DNA of 64,000 bases. It comes from Gluconacetobacter johannae. Lineage in GTDB: Bacteria; Pseudomonadota; Alphaproteobacteria; Acetobacterales; Acetobacteraceae. This document shows, piece after piece, positions 46,596 to 55,227 of the stretch; the stretch's first letter is position 1, and each line of letters starts with the position of its first letter. The notes under the pieces were generated by a model. It made no database searches, was not told where the DNA came from, and was given only the letters and a program-made list of their open reading frames with translations. The stretch spans positions 186,001 through 250,000 of the forward strand of contig NZ_JABEQH010000001.1 of the NCBI RefSeq assembly GCF_014174305.1, written 5' to 3'. Position numbers and translations under genes: made by a program.

Positions 46596-47327
46596 ATGAG
46601 CGAAGTTCTTCAAGAAGCACCCGCCGAGACGGGTACCGGGGTGGCGGGCGGTTGCGTGCCGACCCCACGTACCGCACTGGACGCCGAGGCGGTCAAGGCC
46701 GCCTATCGCCGCTGGGCGGGCGTCTACGACACCTTGTTCGGCGGTGTTTCCGCCTTCGGACGCAAGCGCGCGGTGGCGGCGGTCAATGCCCTGCCGGGGA
46801 CGGCGGTGCTGGAAGTCGGGGTGGGCACCGGCCTGGCCCTGCCGCACTACCGGTCCGACAAGCGCATCACCGGCATCGACCTGTCGGGCGACATGCTGGA
46901 TCGCGCGCGCCAGCGCGTCGCCCGGATGAACCTGCGTAATGTCGATGCCCTGCTGGAAATGGACGCCGAGGAAACGCGCTTCGCCGATGCGTCGTTCGAC
47001 ATTGCCGTGGCGATGTTCGTGGCATCGGTGGTGCCCCATCCCCGCCGCCTGCTGTGCGAGCTGAAGCGGGTGGTCCGTCCGGGTGGCCATATCCTGTTCG
47101 TGAACCATTTCCTGGCGACCGGCGGCGTGCGCCTGGCGGTGGAACGCGGCATGGCGCGGGCGTCGCGCTCGCTGGGCTGGCACCCCGATTTCGCCATCGA
47201 ATCGCTGTTGCCGCCGGCCGACCTGGCGCAGGCCACCATCCGGCCGGTCCCGCCCGCCGGCCTGTTCACGCTGGTGTCGCTGCGCCGCGACGGCGAGTTG
47301 CAGCCGGTCGAGGCGCTGGTCGCCTGA
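46596..47327 (+). CDS. pmtA: PmtA-type phosphatidylethanolamine N-methyltransferase
   Basis: SAM-dependent class I methyltransferase that methylates phosphatidylethanolamine, stepwise, towards phosphatidylcholine. The 243-residue protein has YRRWAGVYDTLFG near the start, the SAM motif VLEVGVGTGLALPHY, GIDLSGDMLDRARQRV, and KRVVRPGGHILFVNHF. This pattern is that of Rhodobacter/Sinorhizobium-type PmtA; a UbiE-like methyltransferase is the alternative. ATG at 46596 has AGAGGAAG upstream; the frame is open to 46527. Confidence 0.8.
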   Translation: MSEVLQEAPAETGTGVAGGCVPTPRTALDAEAVKAAYRRWAGVYDTLFGGVSAFGRKRAVAAVNALPGTAVLEVGVGTGLALPHYRSDKRITGIDLSGDMLDRARQRVARMNLRNVDALLEMDAEETRFADASFDIAVAMFVASVVPHPRRLLCELKRVVRPGGHILFVNHFLATGGVRLAVERGMARASRSLGWHPDFAIESLLPPADLAQATIRPVPPAGLFTLVSLRRDGELQPVEALVA

Positions 47328-47478
47328 CCGCCGCGCCCGCCGCCCGGCGGGACCCGAATAACGGTCATGCCTGATGCGACGGCGGTCGGGGGTCGTCATT
47401 CCCTGATCGTGGGAGTAAAGTATCCGCGATTTCAGGAAGACCGCCCCGGGCGGTCCGTTACCGCAGGAGAACAGGCGA

Positions 47479-48864
47479 ATGCCGACAGAAGGGCAGGTTC
47501 GGATGGACATCGGAACCGGCGGCTTTCTGGCGCGATGTGTCCGCGCATCCGGCCATAAGGACATCGGGACCCTGTATCTGGCGCTTGCTGTCCTTGCCGG
47601 GCTTGTGGGCGGGGGGCTGGCCCTGCTGCTGCAACTGGGCCAGGCGGACCTGCCCCGGCCGGTGTCGGGCCCGTGGGATCGCGTCGCCATCGACCATGGC
47701 GCGATGATGGTCATGTTCTGCGCCCTGCCGGCGCTGGTCGGCGGTTTCGGAAGCTGGTTCGTGCCGCTGCTGCTGGGGGCGCCCTCCATGGCGTTTCCGC
47801 GGTTGAACCTGCTGTGCTGGGCCGGCGTCACCGCCAGTTTCCTGATGCTGCTGTCCGGCGTGCCGTCGGGGGCGGGGTCGTCGCTGCCGCAATGGGCGAC
47901 CCTGCTGTGGTGCGCCGCGATGCTGGGCCTGTCGATCAACATGGTGGCCACGGTGCTGAACATGCGTCGCGCCGGGCTGTCGCTGGGCGACATGCCGCTG
48001 TTCGTCTGGGCGCAGGCGCTGACGGCCATGATGATGGTCATCGTGCTGCCCGTCCTGGCTGCCGCCCTGACGAAGGGGGTGCTGGCGGGGACCGGCCTGC
48101 GGGATGTCGATCTGGCGCTGCGGGCCTTTTCGGGCCCCGAGATCGCGCTGCTGCTGCTGCCGGCGTCGGGGATCGTCTGCCAGGTCATCGAGACGTTTTC
48201 GGGCGTTCCCATGCGCCTGCGCCGGGTTGCCCTGGGCGCGATGGCGGTCATGTCCGTGGGGGGCGCCACCGTCTGGACGCATGATATGTTCGCGGCCGGT
48301 CTGGCGGCGGCGGCCGGAACGCGCCCGATGATCGAACAGATGGCCGTCATGGCGCCGATGCTGGCCCTGCTGGTGGCCTGGGGCAGCACCATCGCCGGTG
48401 GGCGGCCGGTGTTGCGCGTGCCGATGCTGTGGGCCTGCGCCTTTGTCGGGCTGCTTGTGGTGGGGCCGGTGCTGTCGGCCCTGTCGGGCGCGGCCGACGG
48501 GCACGCGGTGGCGCTGCCGGCGGCGCTGTTCGCCACCTTCGCGGGTTTCTATTACTGGGTCGGCAAGATGTCGGGCCATGCCTGCCCCGAGGCGGGCGGG
48601 CGGCTGCACGTCGCCCTGGCGGCGGCGGGCACGCTGCTGTGCCTCGTGCCCCATCAGCTGGCCTGCGCGCTGCTGGGGGCGGCATTGCTGGGCCTGTCCA
48701 TGCTGACCTTCATTGCCGTGATCGCCGTGACCCTGCGGCGGGGCACCCAGGCGATCGGGGGCAATTACTGGGGGGCCGGCGCACGGACCCTGGAATGGTC
48801 CCTGCCGTCGCCCGCGCCGCACCATTCCTTCACCGATTTCCCCGCCTATGGGGCGCGGGCATGA
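47479..48864 (+). CDS. ctaD: Degenerate cytochrome c oxidase subunit I (CtaD-like)
   Basis: A 461-residue multi-helix protein recognisable as subunit I by GHKDIGTLYL, GGFGSWFVPLLLGAP, AFPRLN, MPLFVWAQALTA and FATFAGFYYWVGKMSG. By eye alignment the low-spin heme ligands remain (His73; His342), but the binuclear centre is damaged. The HPEVY motif reads GPEIA (His to Gly219, Tyr to Ala223), the His-His pair reads HD (268-269), and the heme a3 ligand of HFH is Asp340. Normal CtaD is about 530-550 residues. The frame is uninterrupted, and AGGAGA precedes the ATG. Its stop overlaps ctaB. It is unlikely to reduce oxygen. Confidence 0.85.
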   Translation: MPTEGQVRMDIGTGGFLARCVRASGHKDIGTLYLALAVLAGLVGGGLALLLQLGQADLPRPVSGPWDRVAIDHGAMMVMFCALPALVGGFGSWFVPLLLGAPSMAFPRLNLLCWAGVTASFLMLLSGVPSGAGSSLPQWATLLWCAAMLGLSINMVATVLNMRRAGLSLGDMPLFVWAQALTAMMMVIVLPVLAAALTKGVLAGTGLRDVDLALRAFSGPEIALLLLPASGIVCQVIETFSGVPMRLRRVALGAMAVMSVGGATVWTHDMFAAGLAAAAGTRPMIEQMAVMAPMLALLVAWGSTIAGGRPVLRVPMLWACAFVGLLVVGPVLSALSGAADGHAVALPAALFATFAGFYYWVGKMSGHACPEAGGRLHVALAAAGTLLCLVPHQLACALLGAALLGLSMLTFIAVIAVTLRRGTQAIGGNYWGAGARTLEWSLPSPAPHHSFTDFPAYGARA

Positions 48865-49805
48865 GCGCCGGACTATCCGTGGCCGACCCCGACGCGCGGT
48901 TCAGCGCGGCGGTGGTGGGGACCGAGGCAAGGGACTGGTTCGCCCTGCTCAAGCCACGCGTCATCTCGCTGGTGGTGTTCACCGGCGCGGCGGGGCTGGC
49001 CATGGCGCCGGGCGGGATGAACCCGCTGGTCGCGGCCGTCAGCATCCTGTGCATCTGCATGGCCTCGGGCGCCGCCGGTGCGATCAACATGTGGTACGAC
49101 CGCGATATCGACGCGGTGATGACGCGTACCGCGACCCGGCCGATCCCGGACGGTCGCATCAGGGCGGACGAGGCGCTGGGTTTTGGCATCGGCCTGTCGG
49201 TGGCCTCGGTGCTGCTGATGTGGCTGGCGACCAATGCGCTGGCCGCGTTCGTGCTGGCGTTCTCGATCTTCTTCTACGCCGTGATCTATACGATGTGGCT
49301 CAAGCGCTCGACGCCGCAGAACATCGTGATCGGCGGCGCTGCCGGGGCGTTTCCGCCGATGATCGGCTGGGCGGCCGCAACCGGGTCGATCGACGTGCTG
49401 CCGGTGGTGATGTTCGCCATCGTCTTCCTCTGGACGCCGCCCCATTTCTGGTCGCTGTCGCTGTATGCCTGCAAGGATTACGGCCGCGCGGGCATTCCCA
49501 TGCTGCCGGTCGTCCGGGGCGCGCGGCATACGCGCTGGCAGATCCTGTGGTATACGCTGATCCTGTCGGCGGTCTCGCTGGTTCCGTCGGTCATGCATCT
49601 GTCGGGCTGGCTTTATACCGCCACGGCGTCTCTGCTGGATGCCGGGTTCGTCTACAGCGCCGTCCGGGTTCTGCTGGACCGCCAGGACGACAACGGGGTG
49701 AGCCTGACCGGGGACGGTCCCGCGCGTCGCGCGTTCCGCTACTCGCTGGCCTATCTGTTCCTGCTGTTCTGCGGCCTTCTGGCCGATCATTTCCTGATAG
49801 GCTGA
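48861..49805 (+). CDS. ctaB: Protoheme IX farnesyltransferase (heme O synthase)
   Basis: UbiA-family membrane prenyltransferase that farnesylates heme B to heme O, needed for heme-copper oxidases. The 314-residue protein has NMWYDRDIDAVMTRTATRPIP (first Asp-rich motif, split after the DxxxD core) and the second conserved loop around LWTPPHFWSLSLYACKDYGR, with about eight hydrophobic segments. ATG at 48861 overlaps the ctaD stop (ATGA). Unlike its neighbour it looks fully intact. It may serve a quinol oxidase encoded elsewhere. Confidence 0.94.
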   Translation: MSAGLSVADPDARFSAAVVGTEARDWFALLKPRVISLVVFTGAAGLAMAPGGMNPLVAAVSILCICMASGAAGAINMWYDRDIDAVMTRTATRPIPDGRIRADEALGFGIGLSVASVLLMWLATNALAAFVLAFSIFFYAVIYTMWLKRSTPQNIVIGGAAGAFPPMIGWAAATGSIDVLPVVMFAIVFLWTPPHFWSLSLYACKDYGRAGIPMLPVVRGARHTRWQILWYTLILSAVSLVPSVMHLSGWLYTATASLLDAGFVYSAVRVLLDRQDDNGVSLTGDGPARRAFRYSLAYLFLLFCGLLADHFLIG

Positions 49806-49812
49806 TTAAGTC

Positions 49813-49848
49813 GGGGTTGCCCGAACCCACCAGGGCCTGAGGCCCTGG
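49813..49848 (+). repeat. Double-hairpin palindromic element after ctaB
   Basis: Two adjacent inverted repeats: GGGTT-GCCCG-AACCC (49814-49828) and CCAGGGCC-TGA-GGCCCTGG (49830-49848). The following bases (around 49878-49895) contain a third related motif, CCAAGGGCCGAGAGCCCT. This looks like a REP-type intergenic element or a terminator without U-run. Copy number elsewhere in the genome cannot be seen. Confidence 0.45.
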
Positions 49849-49920
49849 ACCCCGATCATGGATCGACAGACTGGTTTCCAAGGGCCGAGAGCCCTGATCC
49901 GGAAGACGGAGACGAAGACG

Positions 49921-50061
49921 ATGACGCGCCAGCCCGCCATCCTGTCGCCCGGCGAGGCGACGGAATACGCCCGCCGCCACAAGGGACGCATCTATGGCGT
50001 CGCGGTCACGCTGATCGCCCTGGCCGCCGTGTTTTACGGGTTGGCCCTGGTCCGGATGTAA
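49921..50061 (+). CDS. CoxF-like small membrane protein
   Basis: Forty-six residues with a polar N terminus, a basic RRHKGRIYG patch and one membrane helix (VAVTLIALAAVFYGLALV). In alphaproteobacterial oxidase clusters a peptide of this size and layout (CoxF) sits between ctaB and ctaG, exactly as here after ctaB. GGAG lies upstream of the ATG. ctaG and ctaE do not follow, so it is probably a cluster remnant. An ATG at 49858 in the same frame is less likely. Confidence 0.6.
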   Translation: MTRQPAILSPGEATEYARRHKGRIYGVAVTLIALAAVFYGLALVRM

Positions 50062-50093
50062 GGGCCGGTTTCACACCGGCCCCCGGCTTCCGG

Positions 50094-51089
50094 TCAGCGG
50101 GTCTGCTGGATGGCCGACAGCAGCCATGCGCCGCCGCGCGACGGCCGCACGAAGGTCCACAGTTCCGTCGCCGTGACCCGTTCGGTGGAACTGCCGTCGA
50201 TGACATGTCCGGTCATGTTGGTGGTGATGTCCACCATCGAATAGCGGATGGCGACGGTGGCGTAGTCGGCCCCGTTCTCGCTCCAGGCTTCGGACAGGTC
50301 GCCCTGTTCGAACCGCACGTCCGAAACGACGTTGCGTGCCCCCCGGCTGGCCAGGTCCGAAAGCTGGGCGTTGAAATACCCAACCATTTCCGGCGTGGCC
50401 ATGTGTTGCAGGGCCGGCAGGTTCTGCTGGCTCCAGGCGGCCTGGATGTCCAGCAGCAGCCTCTGGAACGCACGATAATCGTCGGGCGTGATCGTGACCT
50501 GCGCCGAGGCCGGGCCGGGCATGCCCTGGCCGTACGCCCCCTGGCCATATGCACCCGCCGGCATCGGCGCGGCGGTGCGCCTGCCGCCGCCGAACCGGCG
50601 GACCAGCCACCCGATCAGCAGGCCCAGCAGCAGGATCTGGATCAGGAAGCCCAGGAAGCTGCCGCCCCCGTGCAGGCCGCCCGCGATCCCGTGGCCGAAC
50701 AGCACGCCGAACAGGCCGGCACCCAGCAGGCCGCCCAGGAAGCCGTTGGCGAACGGATGCGGCCGGCTCATCGCGGCATAGGGGGTGCCGTAGGGCGAAC
50801 GCGGAAAGGCCGAGGGCGCGGCCGCGCCGTACCCGCCATAGCCCGGTCCGGGCGACTGTGGCGTAATGGAACGCTGCATCGGCGTGCCGCCATAAGGCGA
50901 GGTTGCTGTCGGCGGCGGTGCGCTGTAGGTACGCGACCCCCGGCTGCCGAACGACGAACCGCCGCCCGGACGGGCGTCCGCGCGATGCGACATGCCCGTC
51001 AACGGCAGCAGGGCAAGGGCCGCCCCCAGCAGCAGGACGGACGTCCGGCGCGCCGGGCGGGAAACGACGGTCTTGGTCGTTCTGGTCAT
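50094..51089 (-). CDS. Exported Tim44-like domain protein
   Basis: A 331-residue protein with a signal peptide ending SHRADA, a Gly/Ser/Pro/Tyr-rich low-complexity stretch (about residues 40-105), a hydrophobic glycine-rich region (FANGFLGGLLGAGLFGVLFG and a following FLIQILLLGLLIGWLV helix), and a C-terminal Tim44/MRP-L45-type domain (DYRAFQRLLLDIQAAWS, MVGYFNAQLSDLASRG, ELWTFVRPSRGGAWLLSAIQQ). Bacterial members (TimA-like) are membrane-associated with unclear roles. It is last in the thrC-side minus-strand run, 29 bases after the PmbA-type gene. Confidence 0.82.
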   Translation of the reverse strand: MTRTTKTVVSRPARRTSVLLLGAALALLPLTGMSHRADARPGGGSSFGSRGSRTYSAPPPTATSPYGGTPMQRSITPQSPGPGYGGYGAAAPSAFPRSPYGTPYAAMSRPHPFANGFLGGLLGAGLFGVLFGHGIAGGLHGGGSFLGFLIQILLLGLLIGWLVRRFGGGRRTAAPMPAGAYGQGAYGQGMPGPASAQVTITPDDYRAFQRLLLDIQAAWSQQNLPALQHMATPEMVGYFNAQLSDLASRGARNVVSDVRFEQGDLSEAWSENGADYATVAIRYSMVDITTNMTGHVIDGSSTERVTATELWTFVRPSRGGAWLLSAIQQTR

Positions 51090-51118
51090 GGGTGTCAGCT
51101 TATTCCTGTGCTTGCCGA

Positions 51119-52459
51119 TCAGGAACCGGCGATCATCATGTCGTCGATCCGGATGGTGGGGGCATTGATGCCCCGACGGAATTCCAGATCGCTGGCCAGG
51201 ATCAGACGGGCGAACATGTCGTTCAGATTCCCCGCGACGGTCAGTTCGGCGACCGGCTCCGCAAGGACGCCGTTGCGGATCATGAAACCCGCGGCCCCGC
51301 GACTGTAATCGCCTGTCAGGCCGTTGATGGCCGATCCCATCATCTCGATAATATACAGCCCCTCGGCGATGTCCGCCATCAGTTCCTCGGGGGTCGGGGC
51401 GCCGGCGCGGGCGTACAGGCTGCCCAGGGACGGCGAGGGCGGGGCGGAGGCGCCGCGGCTGGCGCGACCGTTGCCGGGCAGCCCGATCTGCCGCGCGCTG
51501 CGGGAATCCAGCGCCCAGTTCCGCAGGATGCCGTCTTCGACGATGACCAGTTCGCCCGTGCGTACGCCCTCGCCGTCGAACGGATGGGCGGTCAGGCCGC
51601 GTGGCCGGGTGGGGTCGTCCAGGATATGGATGCCGGCGGGCATGATCCGCTGGCCCATGCGGTCCTTCAGGAAGGACGTGCCCCGCGCGATGGCGCTGCC
51701 GTTCACCGCGCCCGCCAGATGGCCCAGCAGGCTGGACGACACGCGCGGGTCGAAGACGACCGGCATGCTGCCCGTCCGGGGCCGGGTCGGGTTCAGGCGC
51801 GCCACCGCGCGTTCGCCGGCGCTGCGCCCGATGACGGCCGGGTCGTCCAGGTCCTGCAGGTGCACGGTGGCATGGAAATCGTAATCGCGCTGCATGCCGG
51901 TGCCCTGGCCGGCCAGCACGCTGGCCGACACCGAATGGCTGCTGCGCGCGTAGCGCCCGGAAAACCCGGCCGACGTCATCAGCACGATTTCCGAAAGGCC
52001 GGCCGACGCCGATCCGCCATTGCTGTTGGTGACGCCTCCGACCGCCATCGCCGCGTCCTCGGCCGCGCGGGCGCGATCCAGCAATTCGGCGGTTCCGGGT
52101 TGTGCCGGGTCCAGCAGATCCAGCCCCGCCGCATCGAGGAATCCGGATTCGGCCTGGGGGGACAGGCCCGAATGCGGGTCTTCCGGCACCACGCGGGCCA
52201 TGGCCAGCCCCTGTTCGACCAGCTGGTCGAACCGCTCGGGGTCCAGCCCGGTCGCCGAGACGATCGCCGACTGCCGGCCGACGAAGACCCGCAGGCCCAG
52301 GTCGGTGGTTTCGGACCGTTCCAGGTCCTCGGTCCTGCCGTTGCGGACCTGCACGGCGTGGGACGTGCGGGCCATGTAGACCGCATCCGCCGCGTCCGCT
52401 CCGGCGGACCGGGCCTTGCCGATCAGGGTTCCGATGAGGTCGAGCGGGTCGTGGGTCAT
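51119..52459 (-). CDS. pmbA: TldD/PmbA-family protein, PmbA (TldE) type
   Basis: Subunit of the TldD/TldE metalloprotease that matures microcin-type peptides and degrades small proteins. The 446-residue product resembles the TldE/PmbA half: YMARTSHAVQVRNGRTEDLER near the start (split after the first residues), VFDPRVSSSLLGHLAGAVNG, GELVIVEDGILRNWALDS, and a C-terminal SRGAAGFMIRNG and NLNDMF. The HExxxH metal motif of TldD is absent, as expected for PmbA. No tldD is in the window. ATG at 52459 overlaps the M16 peptidase stop by 4 bases. Confidence 0.88.
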   Translation of the reverse strand: MTHDPLDLIGTLIGKARSAGADAADAVYMARTSHAVQVRNGRTEDLERSETTDLGLRVFVGRQSAIVSATGLDPERFDQLVEQGLAMARVVPEDPHSGLSPQAESGFLDAAGLDLLDPAQPGTAELLDRARAAEDAAMAVGGVTNSNGGSASAGLSEIVLMTSAGFSGRYARSSHSVSASVLAGQGTGMQRDYDFHATVHLQDLDDPAVIGRSAGERAVARLNPTRPRTGSMPVVFDPRVSSSLLGHLAGAVNGSAIARGTSFLKDRMGQRIMPAGIHILDDPTRPRGLTAHPFDGEGVRTGELVIVEDGILRNWALDSRSARQIGLPGNGRASRGASAPPSPSLGSLYARAGAPTPEELMADIAEGLYIIEMMGSAINGLTGDYSRGAAGFMIRNGVLAEPVAELTVAGNLNDMFARLILASDLEFRRGINAPTIRIDDMMIAGS

Positions 52460-53721
52460 GCCGCAAGGATCTCCGCGATCGTGGCGACCGAGGGAATGTT
52501 CCGGATCGGGCCGAGCGAGGCCAGTGTGGGCGTTCCACGGAACAGGCGGGTCGCGACGCGCCGCACGTCGGCGATGGTCACGGCGTTGATCTTCGCCACG
52601 GTCTCGGCCGTGGGGATCAGGCGGCCGAAGACCTGAAGCTGGCGGGCCAGTTGCTCGCACCGGCTGCCGGTGCTTTCCAGGGACATCAGCAGCGACGATT
52701 TCAGCTGCGCGCGCGCCCGGTCCAGTTCCTCCTGCCCCACCTGAAGCTGCACCTTACGCAGTTCCTCCAGCGTCACGGGGATCAGTTCCTCGACCTGGTC
52801 TTCGCCGGTGCCGGCATAGATGCCGAACAGCCCGCCGTCGCGGAACGGCGCGTTGAACGAATAGACCGAATAGACCAGCCCCCGCTTCTCGCGGATTTCC
52901 TGGAACAGGCGCGAGGACATGCCCCCGCCCAGCAGGGTCGAGAGCAGCAGCACGGGGTAGTAATCCGCGTCGCCATACCCGACCGAGGGGAAGCCCAGCA
53001 CGACGTGGGCCTGGTCCAGTTCCTTTTCCTTGCGAAACTCGCCGCCCAGGTAGCGGGATTCGAACCGGGCGGCGGTCTCGGGCGCCGGCAAGTCGCGGAA
53101 ATGCCGTTCGACCAGCGCCACCACGTCGGCATGATGCAGATTGCCCGCCGCCGCGATGACCGTGTTCGCCGTGGTGTAGTGGGTACGCATGTAGCGCATC
53201 AGCGTGTCGCGGCTCATGTCGCGGATCAGCGCTTCGGTGCCCAGGGTGGGGCGGCCCATGGCCTGGCCGGGGAATGCCGTCTCCTGGAAATGGTCGAAGA
53301 TGATGTCGTCGGGCGTGTCGTTCGCCTGGCCGATTTCCTGCAGGATGACGCCGCGCTCGCGCTCGACCTCGTCGGGGGCAAAGCTACTGTGCGTCAGGAT
53401 GTCGCCGATGATGTCGACGCCCAGCGCCAGGTCTTCCTTCAGCAGCTTGACGTAGTAGGCGGTGTGCTCGCGCGCGGTGTAGGCGTTGATATGGCCGCCG
53501 ACATTCTCGATTTCCTCGGCGATTCCGGCGGCGGTGCGGCTGTCCGTCCCCTTGAAGGCCATGTGTTCGAGAAAGTGCGAAACCCCGTTTTCCTCGGCGT
53601 GCTCGTTGCATGTGCCCGCGGCGACATAGGCCCCGAAGGATATCGTTTCCACGCGGTCCATGCGTTCGGTAACGACCGTGAGGCCGGAGGGAAGGCGGGT
53701 GACGTTGATCTGCTCGGTCAT
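52456..53721 (-). CDS. M16 family zinc peptidase (mitochondrial processing peptidase-like)
   Basis: Pitrilysin-family metallopeptidase homologous to the beta subunit of mitochondrial processing peptidase. The 421-residue protein has the inverted zinc motif HFLEH (His49, Glu52, His53) in SHFLEHMAFKGT, the distal Glu in ERGVILQEIGQ, and the C-terminal substrate-binding LGGGMSSRLFQEIREKRGLVYSV. It lies 61 bases after thrC; the thrC-M16 peptidase order is common in alphaproteobacteria. Confidence 0.93.
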   Translation of the reverse strand: MTEQINVTRLPSGLTVVTERMDRVETISFGAYVAAGTCNEHAEENGVSHFLEHMAFKGTDSRTAAGIAEEIENVGGHINAYTAREHTAYYVKLLKEDLALGVDIIGDILTHSSFAPDEVERERGVILQEIGQANDTPDDIIFDHFQETAFPGQAMGRPTLGTEALIRDMSRDTLMRYMRTHYTTANTVIAAAGNLHHADVVALVERHFRDLPAPETAARFESRYLGGEFRKEKELDQAHVVLGFPSVGYGDADYYPVLLLSTLLGGGMSSRLFQEIREKRGLVYSVYSFNAPFRDGGLFGIYAGTGEDQVEELIPVTLEELRKVQLQVGQEELDRARAQLKSSLLMSLESTGSRCEQLARQLQVFGRLIPTAETVAKINAVTIADVRRVATRLFRGTPTLASLGPIRNIPSVATIAEILAA

Positions 53722-53782
53722 TACGATCCTGCGTGACGGTCCGGCCGGCGGCGGCCGGGCGTCGGGAGAGTGAGAGTCGGGG

Positions 53783-55183
53783 TCAGGCGAAGTTCTTCAG
53801 CACGGCCGCGCGGACTTTGTCCTCGACGGCCTCGAGGCGCGCGGGGACAACCTCGTAACGCTCCGGACGGTCGAACAGATCCCCCAGCCGCTTCGGCAGG
53901 GCCGGGCGAGTGCCGGTGGCCTGTTCCATCGCGTCGGGGAACTTGGCCGGATGCGCGGTCGCCATCGCCACCATCGGGATGCCGGGTTCGCGGAACATCC
54001 GGCCGGCCGCGATGCCGATGGCGCTGTGCGGGTCGGCCAGATAGAGGCTGGCATCGTTCAGATGCCGGATTTCGGTCTTCGTCGCCTCGTCGTCAAGGGC
54101 CAGGCCGTGGAACAGGCCGGCGGCCTGGCGCCAGACGGCGTCGGGCACATCCATCCGCCCGGTCTGGCGGAATCCGGTCATGATCCGCGCGCAGGCGGCC
54201 GCGTCACGGTTCAGCAGTTCGAACAGCAGGCGCTCGAAATTCGACGACACCTGGATGTCCATCGACGGCGACAGGCTGGGCACCACGCCGTGGACGCTCA
54301 TGTCATTGTCGTGCAGGAAACGCGTCAGGATGTCGTTGCGGTTCGACCCCACGCACAGCGCGCGGATCGGCAGGCCCATGCGCCGGGCCGCCCAGGCGGC
54401 CAGGACATTGCCGAAATTGCCGGTCGGCACCGCGAACGACACCTCGCGGTCGGGCGCGCCCAGCGCCAGGGCCGCATAGACGTAATAGGGGATCTGGGCC
54501 GCGATCCTGGCCCAGTTGATGGAATTGACCGCCGACAGGCGCATGTCCTGGCGGAAGGGTGCGTCGGCGAACATCGCCTTCACCAAATCCTGGCAATCGT
54601 CGAAGGTGCCCTGGACCGCCAGATTGGTCACGTTGGGTTCCAGCACGGTCGTCATCTGCCGCCGCTGCACGTCCGACGTCCGGCCTTCGGGGTGCAGGAT
54701 CACGACCTTCAGCCGGGCGCGGCCGCGACAGGCCTCGATCGCCGCCGACCCGGTATCGCCCGACGTCGCGCCGACGATGGTCACATGTTCGTCACGCTGC
54801 TCCAGCACATGGTCGAACAGGCGGCCCAGAAGCTGCATCGCCATGTCCTTGAACGCCAGCGTCGGACCATGGAACAGTTCCTGGACGAACAATCCGTCCT
54901 CGAGCTGCGTCAGGGGGACGATGGCGGCGTGGTCGAACGACGCATAGGCCTCGCGGCACAAGCGCAGCAGGACATCGAACGAAATGGAGCCTTCGGCGTA
55001 GGGCGCGATGATGCGCGCGGCCAGCTCGGGGTAGGGCAGGCCGCGCAGGGCGCGCCAGTCCTCGGCGGTCAGGACCGGCCAGGTTTCCGGCAGGTACAGG
55101 CCGCCATCCTCGGCAAGCCCGGCCAGCAGGACGGAGGAAAAATCACGGACGGGGGCCTGTCCCCGGGTAGAAACGTAGCGCAT
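53783..55183 (-). CDS. thrC: Threonine synthase
   Basis: PLP enzyme that converts O-phosphohomoserine to threonine. The 466-residue protein is of the long (E. coli/yeast) type: MRYVSTRGQAPVRDFSS at the start, the PLP-lysine K112 in PTLAFKDMAMQ, GATSGDTGSAAIEA (phosphate loop), NSINWARIAAQ and VPTGNFGNVLAA. ATG at 55183 matches the family N terminus; the frame is open to 55285. It heads the thrC-M16-pmbA-Tim44 run. Confidence 0.95.
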   Translation of the reverse strand: MRYVSTRGQAPVRDFSSVLLAGLAEDGGLYLPETWPVLTAEDWRALRGLPYPELAARIIAPYAEGSISFDVLLRLCREAYASFDHAAIVPLTQLEDGLFVQELFHGPTLAFKDMAMQLLGRLFDHVLEQRDEHVTIVGATSGDTGSAAIEACRGRARLKVVILHPEGRTSDVQRRQMTTVLEPNVTNLAVQGTFDDCQDLVKAMFADAPFRQDMRLSAVNSINWARIAAQIPYYVYAALALGAPDREVSFAVPTGNFGNVLAAWAARRMGLPIRALCVGSNRNDILTRFLHDNDMSVHGVVPSLSPSMDIQVSSNFERLLFELLNRDAAACARIMTGFRQTGRMDVPDAVWRQAAGLFHGLALDDEATKTEIRHLNDASLYLADPHSAIGIAAGRMFREPGIPMVAMATAHPAKFPDAMEQATGTRPALPKRLGDLFDRPERYEVVPARLEAVEDKVRAAVLKNFA

Positions 55184-55227
55184 GGCGCCAACTATAGTCC
55201 CAAGCGGCCCCCGCGCGAAGGGGGCTA

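Noticed and set aside
46348-46596. Plus-strand 82-codon frame between gshB and pmtA
   Set aside because: No ribosome-binding site, no pattern; the opposite strand has a better candidate with a membrane helix.
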